From positions 224,513 through 288,512 of the forward strand of contig QKWP01000211.1 of the NCBI GenBank assembly GCA_003550325.1: a stretch of 64,000 nt of DNA, given 5' to 3'. The DNA comes from Gigaspora rosea (lineage: Eukaryota > Glomeromycota > Glomeromycetes > Diversisporales > Gigasporaceae). The notes under the pieces were generated by a model that saw only the letters and a program-made list of their open reading frames with translations, made no database searches and had not been told where the DNA came from. Below, piece by piece: positions 33,552 through 44,712 of this stretch. A program made the position numbers and the translations under genes. The stretch's first letter is position 1. Each line of letters begins with the position of its first letter.

Positions 33552-33802
33552 CAGTGTTGTCACTTGGACGTTTTTTGGACATTTTGGACATTTTTTTAAA
33601 TTAAAATTACTTAAAATTTTATTAAGATAATCTATTTTAATTTTTTCACCAATGAGTCCAGCACCTAAAAAATATATAATTATATATTTTTTTAAATTAC
33701 TTTATTGATTAGTTAAACATGGGACATAGGCTTGGACGATTTTGGACAATCTTGGACGTTGGACAAAAAACATAGTATGGACATGTCCGAGTGACAACAC
33801 TG
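33552..33802. mobile_element. 251-bp hAT-like MITE
   Basis: Ends CAGTGTTGTCACTTGGAC and GTCCGAGTGACAACACTG, the CAGTG-type ends common in the hAT superfamily. The flanking 8-mers CCCAAAGG (33544-33551) and CACAAAGG (33803-33810) match at 7 of 8, consistent with hAT target duplications. The interior has TTGGACGTT words near both ends and no coding capacity. Confidence 0.85.
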
Positions 33803-34275
33803 CACAAAGGCACTTGCATAGTAGCACAAAAAAATACTTAATTTTAATTGGTCAAACTTTAAAAATAAGCAAAATTTTAATTTTTTAATTTTTTAAAAAT
33901 TAAAAATTGAATAAATTTAAAGATTTTTTTAAAAAAATTGAATCAATAAATTATATAATTTTTTTTATAAATATATTTGCAAGATGTTCAAATAGTATAT
34001 ATATTTTTTTTAATTGCTAGTCAATAGAAAAAAATTAGTACTTTACTATATACTATCTTTAATCTATTCAATTTCTCCGCCAGATTATATGAGAAGACCA
34101 ATACACTGAATTACTATAATATTCAATAGCAGTCACAGGATATGTTCTTGTACAGGGGTTTAAAATATTGTTACATATAAATTAAATAAGTTGGCTTATC
34201 CAATTTAATATATAAATTTATACTAAAAAATCATTTAAATTAAGGTTTATGTAATTTAGCGCATATGCGTTGTAA

Positions 34276-34539
34276 CACACCCATCTGATAAACCAATCAG
34301 ATCGTAGGATCAGGTGTAACGTGAAATTGAGAAAAAATAGCGATCTTAAAAAATCGCATGTGGCTTATAATTTTGCTTATGAAACCACTTTTCGTGCTCT
34401 AACAAAAAAAATTCCTTGCAAAATTTTACTATAAAACCCCCTTTCTCGCCTATGCTATTCTAACCTCACCCTAACCCTAACTAAAAAATGGGTTATTTTG
34501 GTTGTTTTGATTTCACATTACACCAATCATATGGGTTGC
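34276..34539. mobile_element. Family-A MITE copy with outer hairpin
   Basis: CACCCATCTGATAAACCAAT, then CAGATCGTAGGATCAGGTGT, then AACGTGAAATT at the left. TTTCACATTACACCAATCAT and ATGGGTTGCG at the right. Internal CACCCTAACCCTAACTAA. The left arm carries a 20-bp-scale extra hairpin (ATCTGAT/ATCAGAT), also seen at 30224. Confidence 0.7.
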
Positions 34540-34561
34540 GCTACAGCGCACATGCGCAAAA

Positions 34562-35325
34562 ATATTAAATTCATAAATTAAATTTATTTAAAAATATACA
34601 TATAAATCTTTTTTCAAATTTTAAATATATATTCTTTAGCATTTAATAATCTTTAGTTTTAAGTTTTAGTTCTTAACTCCAAATAGTTTGAAAAGAATCT
34701 TCCTTTAAAGTTAATGTATTTTTTATCTTTACAATACCTGTAAAATTATATTATTATTTAAAGCAATAATATGATTGATTAAAAATCCTAAAGTTGTAGA
34801 GCAGGTTCTTCTAATTCTGATGGTAGTTAGATTATTAAAATTAGCCCAGTGGATCCCAAGATACTTGGGATCAAAGAAGAGAACATAAGAATCTGCAAAT
34901 TACTGTTACACAAAGTATTATAAACTAATACTTCGTGTAACAGTAAATTTGCAGATTCTTATGTTCTTTTCTTTGATCCCAAGTATCTTGGGATCCAATA
35001 GGCCAATTTTAATGATCTAACTACTATTAGAATCAGAAGAACCTGCTCTACAACTTTCACAAAAAACCTTTACTTAATAGAACCTTCTTTAATCTTTAAA
35101 GTATTTTTAACCAATCATATTATTGCTTTAAATAATAATGTAATTTTACAGGGGTTGTAAAGATAAAAAATACATTAACTTTAAAGGAAGATTCTTTTCA
35201 AACTACTTGGAGTTAAGATCTAAAACTTTAAATTAAAAATTATTAAATGCTAAAGAATATATATTTAAAATTTAAAGAAAGGTTTATATGTATATTTTTT
35301 TGCATAAATTTATATATAAAATTGG
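34562..35325. repeat. 0.76-kb near-perfect palindrome
   Basis: Two ~340-380 bp arms meet at about 34905-34935 (CACAAAGTATTATAAACTAA ... TACTTCGTG). Arm landmarks from the outside in are AATATATATTCTTTAGCAT, AAGAATCTTCCTTTAAAGTT, AAGCAATAATATGATTG, GTAGAGCAGGTTCTTC, GGATCCCAAGATACTTGGGA and AATCTGCAAATTACTGTTAC. The right arm holds a ~36-bp insertion near 35058-35095. No coding. Confidence 0.85.
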
Positions 35326-35587
35326 GTGAGTCAACTCATTTGATTTATAAATAACAGTACTCATTGGGACATGTCTTGTGATTGATAGTTTTTGAATTAT
35401 AAGATAATTATAAAAGTTTTACAAGATAATATTTATTATATATGATTTTTAAATCTAAATATATAAATATTTAGTTTAATAGACTAATATTTAATTAATA
35501 ATTCACTAGTTACTTGATGCAATTTTTATATTACCATGTAACAGAGATCTTATATATATAAAGTTCAAATTAAAATTTTAAGCTTAT

Positions 35588-35953
35588 ATGGGCCCTCAAA
35601 AGTAGAAACCAAGGAATTTGACTGTTTTTTGAAAATTAACCTGTTTGATTGATTAAGTGTAAAATTTTAGGCCCAATCTTTTTTACTTAATAATGAAAGT
35701 CTGATCACTTAATAAATTTTTGTGATACAACGATTAAAAGCTTTTAATGCTATAATCTAAAAATAGATTTACCGAGATTTACTGATAGTAATACAGAATC
35801 TACAGATCTAATAATCCTGTTTAAACAGGTTTTTCAATCATAAATAACCTAATTTTAGATTGTTTTAATTTTGTGTAACAAAAAAGTTTTTGCTGATTTT
35901 CTCAAAACCTGTAATTGGCCAAATTTCTTGGTTTCTACTTTTGAGGGCCCATA
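35588..35953. mobile_element. 366-bp MITE, TIR GGGCCCTCAAAAGTAGAAAC
   Basis: Left ATGGGCCCTCAAAAGTAGAA then ACCAAGGAATTT; right AAATTTCTTGGTTTCTACTT then TTGAGGGCCCAT. Terminal repeats are ~33 bp and nearly perfect. Flanks are TTATAT/ATATAA, so a TA duplication is possible but ambiguous. Interior non-coding. Confidence 0.75.
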
Positions 35954-36699
35954 TATAAGATCAAAAAATTTAAAGCAAGTTTTTTGTATAAAGTAGTACA
36001 ATCTATAAAGTGATACCATATAGTTTTGAAATCAAAACTACTAACTTTAAAAATTCTTCTTTAAAAAGTTTATTTTTATGATCATGGCATTTTTGGATAT
36101 TTTTTATATAGATCACTATTATATAAAACTTGATTATTTGAAGTTTTTTTTTTTAAAATTTTAATAGTGATCCTTGCTCTTATCTTTATTAAATTTAATG
36201 GAAACTTTTTACAGTTGGAAAAAATTTCATTGTTTAAATCTAATGCTAAAAAAAAAAACTCAGACATATAGCTAGATAAACAAAAGTAAACCTAGTACTT
36301 ATCTGTAGCCTAAACCAACCAGTGTGGCCAAGGCTCACCTAGATTTGATTATTAGTTAATATACTTGAAGGATGTGTAAGATATTTAATCCAGTGGGGTA
36401 CCAGTAATCTATTTTCTGAATTGATTTATTTATAATAGAATTGTTATTATTGGTTTCGATTATAGATATAATAGATATAGAAGATTCAAAGTCTGTAGGC
36501 TGATTTTGTGAAATTGTTTGTTGATAGTATGATCTTGAGGTACAGTATGGGATTCAGATTTTTGTATAGATTTGTTGATTGAGATGAAGTAAAATTTGAT
36601 TATAAGGGACCTAGCAAACTTTGAAGATGGGGCAGTTTCTTGTAATATGTTAATTAGTTCTAATGGAATAAGACCTGATAGAGTTGAATATAATGAAGG

Positions 36700-36797
36700 C
36701 TTGTATGAAAATGATGAATTTGAAGACTATCAAGTTTTAAAATTTTGGANGTATGAAAATGATGAATTTGAAGACTATCAAGTTTTAAAATTTTGGA
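36700..36797. other. Single N between two identical 46-bp blocks
   Basis: GTATGAAAATGATGAATTTG through TTAAAATTTTGGA occurs at 36704-36749 and again at 36751-36796, with an N at 36750 between. This is the expected trace of an unmerged overlap at an assembly join, not a biological repeat. The small plus-strand frame covering it is an artefact. Confidence 0.8.
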
Positions 36798-39700
36798 GAG
36801 AAGATTTTGGCCTGAGTTGGAGAAATATCTAGTTTGTCAGAACTAAGTATTTGGTTTAAAGAATTGTTTATAAAGTCTAGTAATAGATTGGTATTTGGGC
36901 AAGTAACCCAATGCAAGGCATAACTTGCCTGTTGGCATATATGACAGATATTAGGATATGAAGAATATCTTTTATGAAGAATATGTGGAGAAGGAAGCTC
37001 ATTAAGTAATAGTTTAACTCTAAAAGATTTTAGAGTAGAGAATTGAAAGCTATATGAAAAGTTGCTAATTTTTTGGTTATTATTGATATATAACCATGAA
37101 GCGTTCCAATTAATAAGTTGTAAAATTTGATTCCATTTCTGAAAGCGGTTTTGTGATGTCCACAATGCAATTATATGTGCTCTGCAGATTGTTCTAATGC
37201 TGCAACGAATAGAAAGTTCTATTGGATAGTTTATCTGAAGTAGGTGTATATTGAGGATTATATATATTGTTTTGGTTAAAAATAAGATAGGGTGCTATAT
37301 GATGGTTGCATACTAGTTGATCAGCTTTATTATTAAAATTATCATCTTCATGTGCATTTACTTTATGCAAGGTAATATTAAAATTGTAGGACTTAATTAA
37401 ATTAAGTAATGTATTCCTATTGACCAATAGAGTATATTTAAAAAGTTTGGAAGTGGTATAGTATTAATTAAGCTTTGAAATTTAGAGATAACTAATTGTG
37501 AATCTGTATAGATTTGAATAGTACAGTTTCTAGAAGCTGTACTTATTGCAGCTAAAATTGCAGGTAGTTCTGTTTTAAATGAGCATGGCCAAAATTTGGT
37601 TTGTGCTTAAAAGAAATGTATAATATTTTGATTAGCTGTTTGTATCCAACCAATTCCTATAGAACATTGAGGATTGCCTAGATTAATAACAGACCCATCT
37701 GTATAAAAGATGAGTTCTGAAAAACTATTATTGTAATTTGTAAATGACTGAAAAGTATCATAAGCTTGACTTGGCTCAAATAAATGAGAAATTGTATAGT
37801 AGAAATATTAAGATTTGGCGGTGGTGCGATATGAATTGGATTTCTAATTGCAATTGAATATATGAGATCTAAAAAATTAGTATTTAAGTTAATTGTTTTG
37901 TCAGAATTCAGTTTGCCAAAAAATTTTGTAGCATGACTAGTAGGTATTAGGATGGTGCATTTGTTTTGGATTATTTTGGTATTAAGAGAACAATTACTGC
38001 ATGGTGATATAGTAATTGGTGGAGTGGGATATAAGTTTGTAAATTGTGTTTGGATAGAGCATTGCCAGTGAGTTATTAATGTAAAGTTTGATGCAGTTGG
38101 TTGGCGGTGGGCTTTGCCTATAATAATTTGATCATTTAATAATGTAATAAGCCAAGGCTTGGCATGTTTTGAAAAATGACCAGTAGTATAGCTATAATAG
38201 TTTGTAGAGAGCAAATTTATGTGTGGATAAATAGTACATTTATCGGAGTAGCTAGTGACTTTATCTTCTAGAAAGGTAAACTATTGGGGGTTCTATCTTT
38301 AGGGATTTTGTGTAGTCTGGGTGATATATGTTTCCAATCTAGTAAGTATAAATTGTTATATGTTGTGAGTTGATTAAGAAAAAGTATATGGTGATGTCAA
38401 ATCTGTTTTTTAAAAGTTGTATATTTAGAATGTGTAGCAAGAATAGATTCTAAAGAAATTGAACCTTCTTTGATTGTAAAGGGAATGTTAGAGTAAGTAT
38501 TAGAGCTAATTGACCAGCTAAGATGTTTAAAGAGCTGAATAATTTTAAAGGTTGTAGTTAATTTATTAGGGCCATCAATTGTCAGATTAAGGTGTAAGAG
38601 GATCTGATAGGTGACCAGAGGTTAGTTTGAAGTTATTGAACCCTAATAAGAGTAGTAGTACTTAATAGACTATTGTTGTTTAGTCTTTTAATAAAGTTGG
38701 ATAGGTGGTGTTGAAGTTGTATATCCCAGATATTTTTAATATTGTAAATTTGAGGATGAAGTAAAGTACTAGTAGGATTGTGTATTTAAGTTTGGCTTTA
38801 TGCTTGATTAATCCTATATGCTGTGTTAAGATTTTGTTACATGTTGACTAGCTCAATACTATATTTTGTATCTGGTATTCTATTGTAGGAATTATAATGA
38901 TATTAATGATATAATGTGCTTGAGTATCTGTAATTTGTTTTGTACAAGCAATTTGTATAAGCTGGCTTGATTCAGCAATAATGAGTTTGGTCTGTTGAAA
39001 TTGTTTGTTGTCTAAAGTGAACCAGCACCCAAGAAACTTAAAAGGCTGATTTGGTTGTTATATATAATTGGGTTGTAGTTTGGTTGTTTAATATTGGTTG
39101 AAAGTATTGATTTAGTTGGGTTAACTTGGATGTTTGCTATAGAATAGAAGGATTTTGCAATAGTAAGAATCTTGGAGAGCTCAGTTTGGAATGATGCTAT
39201 CTAAAACTATTATCCATATATGCTAGAACTGAATATTTGGTTTGTAAATTGTCAGTCATAAGGTTTTTGAGGTTAGTAAGCCAGGAAGTTTCAATTGTAT
39301 AACTAGGTGAATTTGAGTAGATGTATGAAATAAGAGAATCATGGTAAATCTGCTAAAGAAGAAGTGTTATTGTTTCTCCTTGATCAATACCATTTTGAAC
39401 TTGATAGGATTGTGTAAGTCCCAAATTAGTAATAACTTTGTTTTGTTGATCAGTTAAAATATTTAAAAGGGTATTAAAAATATTAGCAGGCAAAAGTAAA
39501 TATATAAGGGCATATTCTAGAAGAGTAGAGTTGACAGAGTCATAAGTTTTACTTATATCTTGTGATAGAAGCCATATTTCTTTGTGATTGCAGTTAGCAT
39601 CTTCTATAAAATTATTAAGAATATGAATAGGAATAGAAGTACTATTCCCAGGAAGAGCAACATAGTTATATGGTGAAAGAATAGGATATTGTGAAAAAAC

Positions 39701-40140
39701 TTGATTTAGTCTGTTGGTAATAATTTTGGTATATATTTTTATGGTGTGTTCAATAAGGCTTATTGGGCATGTAAGATTAAGATTACTATCAAACTTATTG
39801 TTTTTTCGAATAGGAAAGATTCTTCCCTTTTTCCATTGTTTGGAAATTGAGTTTTGTATGAGGCACCGGTTAAAAAGTGATGTAAGGATAGTAATACCAG
39901 TTGAGTTAAAATGTTTGATTATTTCATAGCTAATATCTGTAGAACCACAGGCTTTACCATTAGGGAGTTAAGAAATTGTTTGGGTGACTTCTTTTTCTGT
40001 TATAGGAAGAGTTAGTGATATATACCATTCAGACTTAATATGTGAAGGTATTATTTGAAGTTTTTTATCTTCAAGATAAGCTTTTTTTATATAACCAGGT
40101 ATAAGGGTCAAAATCTCTATGCAATATTAGATTTTGGACT
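36785..40140 (-). pseudogene. 5'-truncated LINE (non-LTR retrotransposon): RT plus RNase H
   Basis: Read from 40140 downward. The finger region starts ITEKEVTQTIS then LPNGKACGSTDISYEIIKHF. The RT domain is open without a start codon from ~39977 to a TAG at ~39352: QWKKGRIFPIRKNNKFDSNL, PISLIEHTIKIYTKIITNRL, LSQDISKTYDSVN (first catalytic Asp) and YQVQNGIDQGETITLLL. The YxDD box is LAYMDNS at ~39212, so the second Asp is lost. RNase H follows lower down: FYTDGSVINLGNP (~37705), ELPAILAAIS, IYTDSQLVISKF, and HKVNAHEDDNFNNKADQLV (~37350). The C-terminus has a zinc-like CHICQQASYALHWVTC (~36930). Stops and frameshifts throughout. No endonuclease domain is present, as expected of 5' truncation by incomplete target-primed insertion. 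Confidence 0.85.
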
Positions 40141-40183
40141 CTTTTGGATAACAGATTATATATAGATAACTATATAAGAGTTC

Positions 40184-40571
40184 TGTCATTTATTAGGTAA
40201 TATTTTAGGGGGTGGGGAGTCAAGAAAAATCTTACCTTAGTTAAATTTGATTGGCTAAAATTCTATTTATAGACCTTATCTGGGGTAGGGGCAAGCCCCC
40301 TTATAGTAAATGGATATTAGGTAATAAATGTGGCAGATTAAAATGAAATCAGATTAAAATGAAACTGGGGACCTCTCTTGATTACCTTTAAAGCTTATAA
40401 AACTCACATATTCTCATTTATTAATAACTCTAACCCTAAACCCTAACCCTAATGCTAAAAAAACCACCAAAAATGTTTTCTAAAAAATTTTAAAATTTTG
40501 CTTAAAAAATAGAAAAATTTCATTTTAATCTGATTTCATTTTAATCTGTCACAATAAATGTTAGCACTGTA
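40184..40571. mobile_element. MITE related to the 18254 copy, interrupted near its right end
   Basis: Left TGTCATTTATTAGGTAATAT then TTTAGGGGGTGGGG. The right half is CCCCCTTATAGTAAATGGAT then ATTAGGTAATAAATG, and it is completed beyond the nested insertion by TTAGCAC. Compare GTAATAAATGTCAGC in the 18254 copy. Without the insertion it would be about 155 bp. Confidence 0.75.
40329..40553. mobile_element. ~225-bp nested MITE, TIR TGTGRCAGATTAAAATGAAA
   Basis: Left TGTGGCAGATTAAAATGAAA then TCAGATTAAAATG; right CATTTTAATCTGATTTCATT then TTAATCTGTCACA. The repeat is ~35 bp and contains its own direct repeat of CAGATTAAAATGAAA. The host sequence is duplicated on both sides: either ATAAA (5 bp) with ends TGTG-CACA, or ATAAATGT (8 bp) with the left end moved in by three bases. 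Interior CTAACCCTAAACCCTAACCC. Confidence 0.8.
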
Positions 40572-40728
40572 ATAGTATTTACGTATTTACTAGTTTAATC
40601 TTTATTATATAAAGGAATATTCAAGTGCAAATTGACCAGTTTTTTGCTGCAACACTCTCACAATTTCTATTTAAAGGTGCTTTTAAATATAAATTACGAA
40701 CTCTTTTCCCTTATTGTATGACCATTGT

Positions 40729-41818
40729 AGGACCCCGAATAATCTATGTGAGGTAAAATTGCTAATAGAGGCCCATTTTTTAAAAAAAGGATATATTTGA
40801 AAAGTAGGTATTGGAGAAAAAGGTTACATTTAAAAATAGCTAAATGACAAAAAGAATATATTTCAAAGAATGCTAATAGGGATAATTTTTATAAATCTTA
40901 TATTTGAAATGTGCTAATAAAAATCTGGCTGTAATAAATACAAAAATTGAAAAATACAAAAATTGAATAAAAATTACCCAAAATGAGGTAGTCTAAAGCT
41001 ATGTACTTACATGAAATTTTTATGTAAATCAACCAAACAGAAAAAATCAAAAAAAAATGCAAGAAAATAAAAACAGCATTCTAAACCTATCTATCTTGGG
41101 CTATTAATAAAAATGTTGAAAAGGTAATTTTACCCTAACCCTGATCCTAATTCTAAATAGTCTCTGATATGAATTTAACTAAAATTTTAAAAAATTATAT
41201 GGGTACATAGCTTTTGCTATCCCAAAATGGGTTTTTTAAGTTTTTTATGATCTATAATATATTACAGATCAAATGAGCATAAGAAATTGGCTTAAAATTT
41301 TTTTTGTTTTATTTTTTTTTTTTTAGAAATTATTAGTTCATTTTGTAAGTCTAGTTTTTTTTTTAGAGAATGTAAGTCCGTTTTTGTAAGTATGGAGTTT
41401 TTTGGTTTTTTTTTAAAAATGTAAGTCTAGTTTTTTTTTTAAAGAATGTAAGTCAGGTTTTTTTAAAGAGTGTAAATTTAGTTTTTTTTTAGAGAACATA
41501 AGTTTAGGTTTTTTAGTAACATTATATTTCAAAAAAAGTTAAAGGTAGGTTAAAGTTCAATTTAGTATTTAAAAGGACCCCAAAATATATATAGATAGGT
41601 CAGGTTAATTATAGGGTTACTAAAAAAAAGATCTGCAAAAAAAATGCAAAAAATCTCATAAAAATCTCAAAAATAAGCAAAGTTATACCTGGCCTATCTA
41701 TATATATTTTGGGGTCCTATTTAAAATATAAATTATACATATTAAAACAAAAGTGCTAACCAAAAAAATTTTTACTATGATGCTCAAATATAATCTCACA
41801 TAGATTATTTATGGTTCT
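40729..41818. mobile_element. 1.09-kb AGGACCCC-type element
   Basis: Left end AGGACCCCGAATAATCTATG then TGAG; right end CTCACATAGATTATTTATGG then TTCT. The flanking 8-mers ACCATTGT (40721-40728) and ACTATTGT (41819-41826) match at 7 of 8. Interior: AT-rich, CCCTAACCCTGATCCTAA at 41131-41148, repeated AATGTAAGTCTAGTTTTTTT words at 41340-41480, and a nested 145-bp copy of the short AGGACCC MITE. No transposase. Confidence 0.75.
41574..41718. mobile_element. 145-bp AGGACCC MITE nested in the 1.09-kb element
   Basis: AGGACCCCAAAATATATATA then GATAGGTCAGGT at the left; inverse CTGGCCTATCTATATATATT then TTGGGGTCCT at the right. Flanks TATTTAAA/ATTTAAAA give a 7-8 bp duplication, ambiguous because of the A/T run. 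Confidence 0.8.
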
Positions 41819-41826
41819 ACTATTGT

Positions 41827-42424
41827 TATAGAGTGTCAAGAATCATTCGTGAGAGTTTCTTGATCTGTTTCATGAATCGTCATATTGCAAAACAATTATT
41901 GTGTAAAGTATTTATCTGCCTAACCCAAAATCTTTAATTTTTTTTAAGATTTCTTTTTTTGTTTTTACAGTATTATTTACTTTGCATTATTCTGGTTCCT
42001 GATATATTATTCTTCTGCATACAATCACAATTATTCTTTGTGCATCATGATAGACCATAATCATTTATAACAAACAATGATCAAGCAATAGATAATTCTT
42101 CAGAAAAGGTTAATTTCATACTTGAAAGCACTATAGTATTGTCTTAGAACTAAAGAAAAGCATAAATAAATTTTAAAGTTTATAAAGATAGAAACTTTTT
42201 ACTTAGAGAAATTTTATTTTTACCTGGGTTAAGATCACCCAATAAACTATATCTGATATTATTTACATGACTAAATTTATTAATATTGGTAATATTTTGA
42301 GTAATCTAAATTTTTTGAAAAACTTTTGTAACCAAAAAGAGCAGTTAGATAATAAGTAATTTGTTGAAGGTAAAATTTATTATTTTTAACAATTAATTAC
42401 AAATTTATAAATAATTATATTTGG
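41827..42424. other. AT-rich, no gene
   Basis: No supported feature. Confidence 0.5.
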
Positions 42425-44140
42425 ATTTTATTTATTTGCTAACTCAAGTTCGTGTTCTGTTGCTTTTTGTTTCAACATATAAGTATATGAACTTAGCCAA
42501 TTGTCTATTATAGAAATTTTTGAAACATTTTTCTTTTCTATATTACCATCTTCATTATATTTCAAGATCTTCACATGCATAGCATGTGTGCTTATTTTAT
42601 TCTCATTTATTCTATTTCTGTTTAAAAAAGTGCTCTAACATAGTTTTATATTTTTTTTATTTTAGGTCCATCTCTATTATCTAATTTTTGGCTGCCTTTT
42701 AATGCTTATCCTCCAGTCAACAGAAATTCCATATCAATCGCACTATAAATCGATTAGCAAGTGAATTGATTATATAATAAACTTATTTGATTTTTGTACT
42801 ATATACCTTGGAATTGCGATTACAACAATAGGTCTAAACAAATTTTTTGGTTTTTAATAAAAGGCAGAAATATGGATCATCTACATATATTAGATTTTTA
42901 CTTACTAATATTTATCTTGTTATTGCTTTCTTTACTTTGATCTATACTAATATCATTTTTTAGTTTTTAAAAAAATTAGAGCTATTTTTAGTATATAAAA
43001 GTATTTATACAAATACTTAAATACCTCTTTTAATATCAAATTCAATGTTTATTTTATCTAAAGTAAGTTAAATATACAAATTTAGATTTAAATTAGAGAA
43101 TTTTTTAATGATAATGACATGCTTACCAGGCTTTGTTTTTATTGGAATTGTTTATATAGATTTTGGTATCGTATGGTCTAATTTGATTAGTTACAGCCAA
43201 TGGAGTGGAGTATTCTAAAGTTGGTTTAAGTATTTGAGAGTAAAATTGGTCCATTCTCCAATATGAGGCAATAGGCACACACAAATATATCTACTGTACC
43301 TGTCTTTTATGGGCATTCCCAAAAGAATAGTTTTGAAATTTCTTTAATAGTTTTAATTTTGACAGTTAACTTTTTTGATTTTATATTCTCACTAATATTT
43401 TCATTAATTATATAATTACAATCTGGTTCTATATTTGCTATTGTAGTTCCAGCTAAATTTTTAGCTGCCTCACAAATATCATTTCCTGTTTCTATATTAA
43501 ACCTGATTTACAAGTAGTATTTTGCAGTATATGTTAACTTTAAAAAAAGTAGGTAATAAATTAGATTATTATTTGAAATCAGAAAGAATTTGATATTAAT
43601 TATTGTATCAAATTTGGTTGATACCTCTTATTAAATGAGAAAAAAAAAAGAAACAAGTACTAACTGCTGCATGATATAAATCTACTATTGTTTTTGCTTC
43701 TTCAGGTTCCAAAAACAACAAGCTCTGAACTTCAATATTGTACCACTTATGCCAATACCTGACTATTATCATTAATTTTGAATTATAGTAATGCAGCCCA
43801 TTATTGGATATTACTTTAATCTATTTATTCTTTTTACCCTTTTGTCCATTGCTTCAAAAACAACATCAAAAGCTAATTCTATAAACCAGACATTCTGCTT
43901 AGTATCCATTAACTAGTGGTCATATACGTAAATTTTTACTTCAAAATTATTATTTTTAGTAAACACTAAAATTGTATACAAAGTCCAGCTATGTTTTTCA
44001 AAAAAGTCTTTTTTTGTTTTATATGCAGACTGAGGTAGTATATGCATTTTATAGTCTGCAATAAAAAGTGTGCTGTTAGAGTTAAGCTCAGCTAATGTTG
44101 CATTAAATTGAGCATTCAAGTATATTTTTTGAGTTTGATA
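42425..44140 (-). pseudogene. Decayed DDE-like gene of a second multicopy family
   Basis: Minus-strand order: LNAQFNATLAELNSNSTLFI then ADYKMHILPQSAYKTKKDFF (44120-43990), WTLYTILVFTKNNNFEVKIY, VWFIELAFDVVFEAMDK (~43850), YNIEVQSLLFLEPEEAKTIV then DLYHAAVS (~43720-43660). Beyond a gap come NDICEAAKNLAGTTIANIEP then DCNY and KTIKEISKLFFWECP (~43490-43320). An end exon reads ISTHAMHVKILKYNEDGNIE, then IDNWLSSYTYMLKQK, stop near 42432. From memory the intact family has an Asp in ADYKM, an LSDNGxHYH block and EAKTTVDSHHA, suggesting an RNase H-fold enzyme; the middle block is not found here. Many stops. Confidence 0.5.
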
Positions 44141-44299
44141 AGAAAGTAATATAATAAGGGGGCTTCCAGAAATTATATAATATTTTGTTACTAATAAATT
44201 TCAAAATTTTACCCCACCCAACCACATCTGATACTCTATTAGCCAGTCAAATTTTATATTTTTAAAATTTATTCATATGTTTCAATTTATGAAATTAAT

Positions 44300-44712
44300 A
44301 ATAACTATTGCTCTACTGACCAATTTAGATGAATTAAAAACCAAAATGTTCATCTCACTGAGACGATTCTAACAAGGCCAAAATCGTTAAAATCTAATAA
44401 CAGGATCCCAAGATCATTCAACTTTTGTGTAATTTTAATAGTAATTTTTTAGAATCACAAAGTAAATTTCTTTAATATCAAATAACTTTTGATCTACTGG
44501 CCCATTTTAGATATTTTAACTACCAAAATATTTGACTCAGTGAGATGATTCTAACAAGCCCAAAAAGCTAAATTCTAATCACAGGATTCCAAGATTAATA
44601 ATATTTTATTGTTTGTCTAACAATATAAATCTTTATCAATATTGAAATCCTGTGATTAGAATTTAGCGATTTTGTATTTATTAGAATCGTCTCACTGAGA
44701 CCTACTGATTTT
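44300..44712. mobile_element. Family-C inverted-repeat element(s)
   Basis: Plus-oriented copies at 44303-44435 (CCAAAATGTTCATCTCACTG then AGACGATTCTAACAAGG, GGATCCCAAGATCATTC) and 44473-44600 (AACTTTTGATCTACTGGCCC, CAGTGAGATGATTCTAAC). An inverted copy at 44640-44712 (CCTGTGATTAGAATTTAGCG, TAGAATCGTCTCACTGAGAC). Same family as the arms at 7445 and 9057. Confidence 0.6.

Noticed and set aside
36596-36832. Plus-strand frame across the N
   Set aside because: Created by the duplicated assembly overlap and antisense to LINE sequence.
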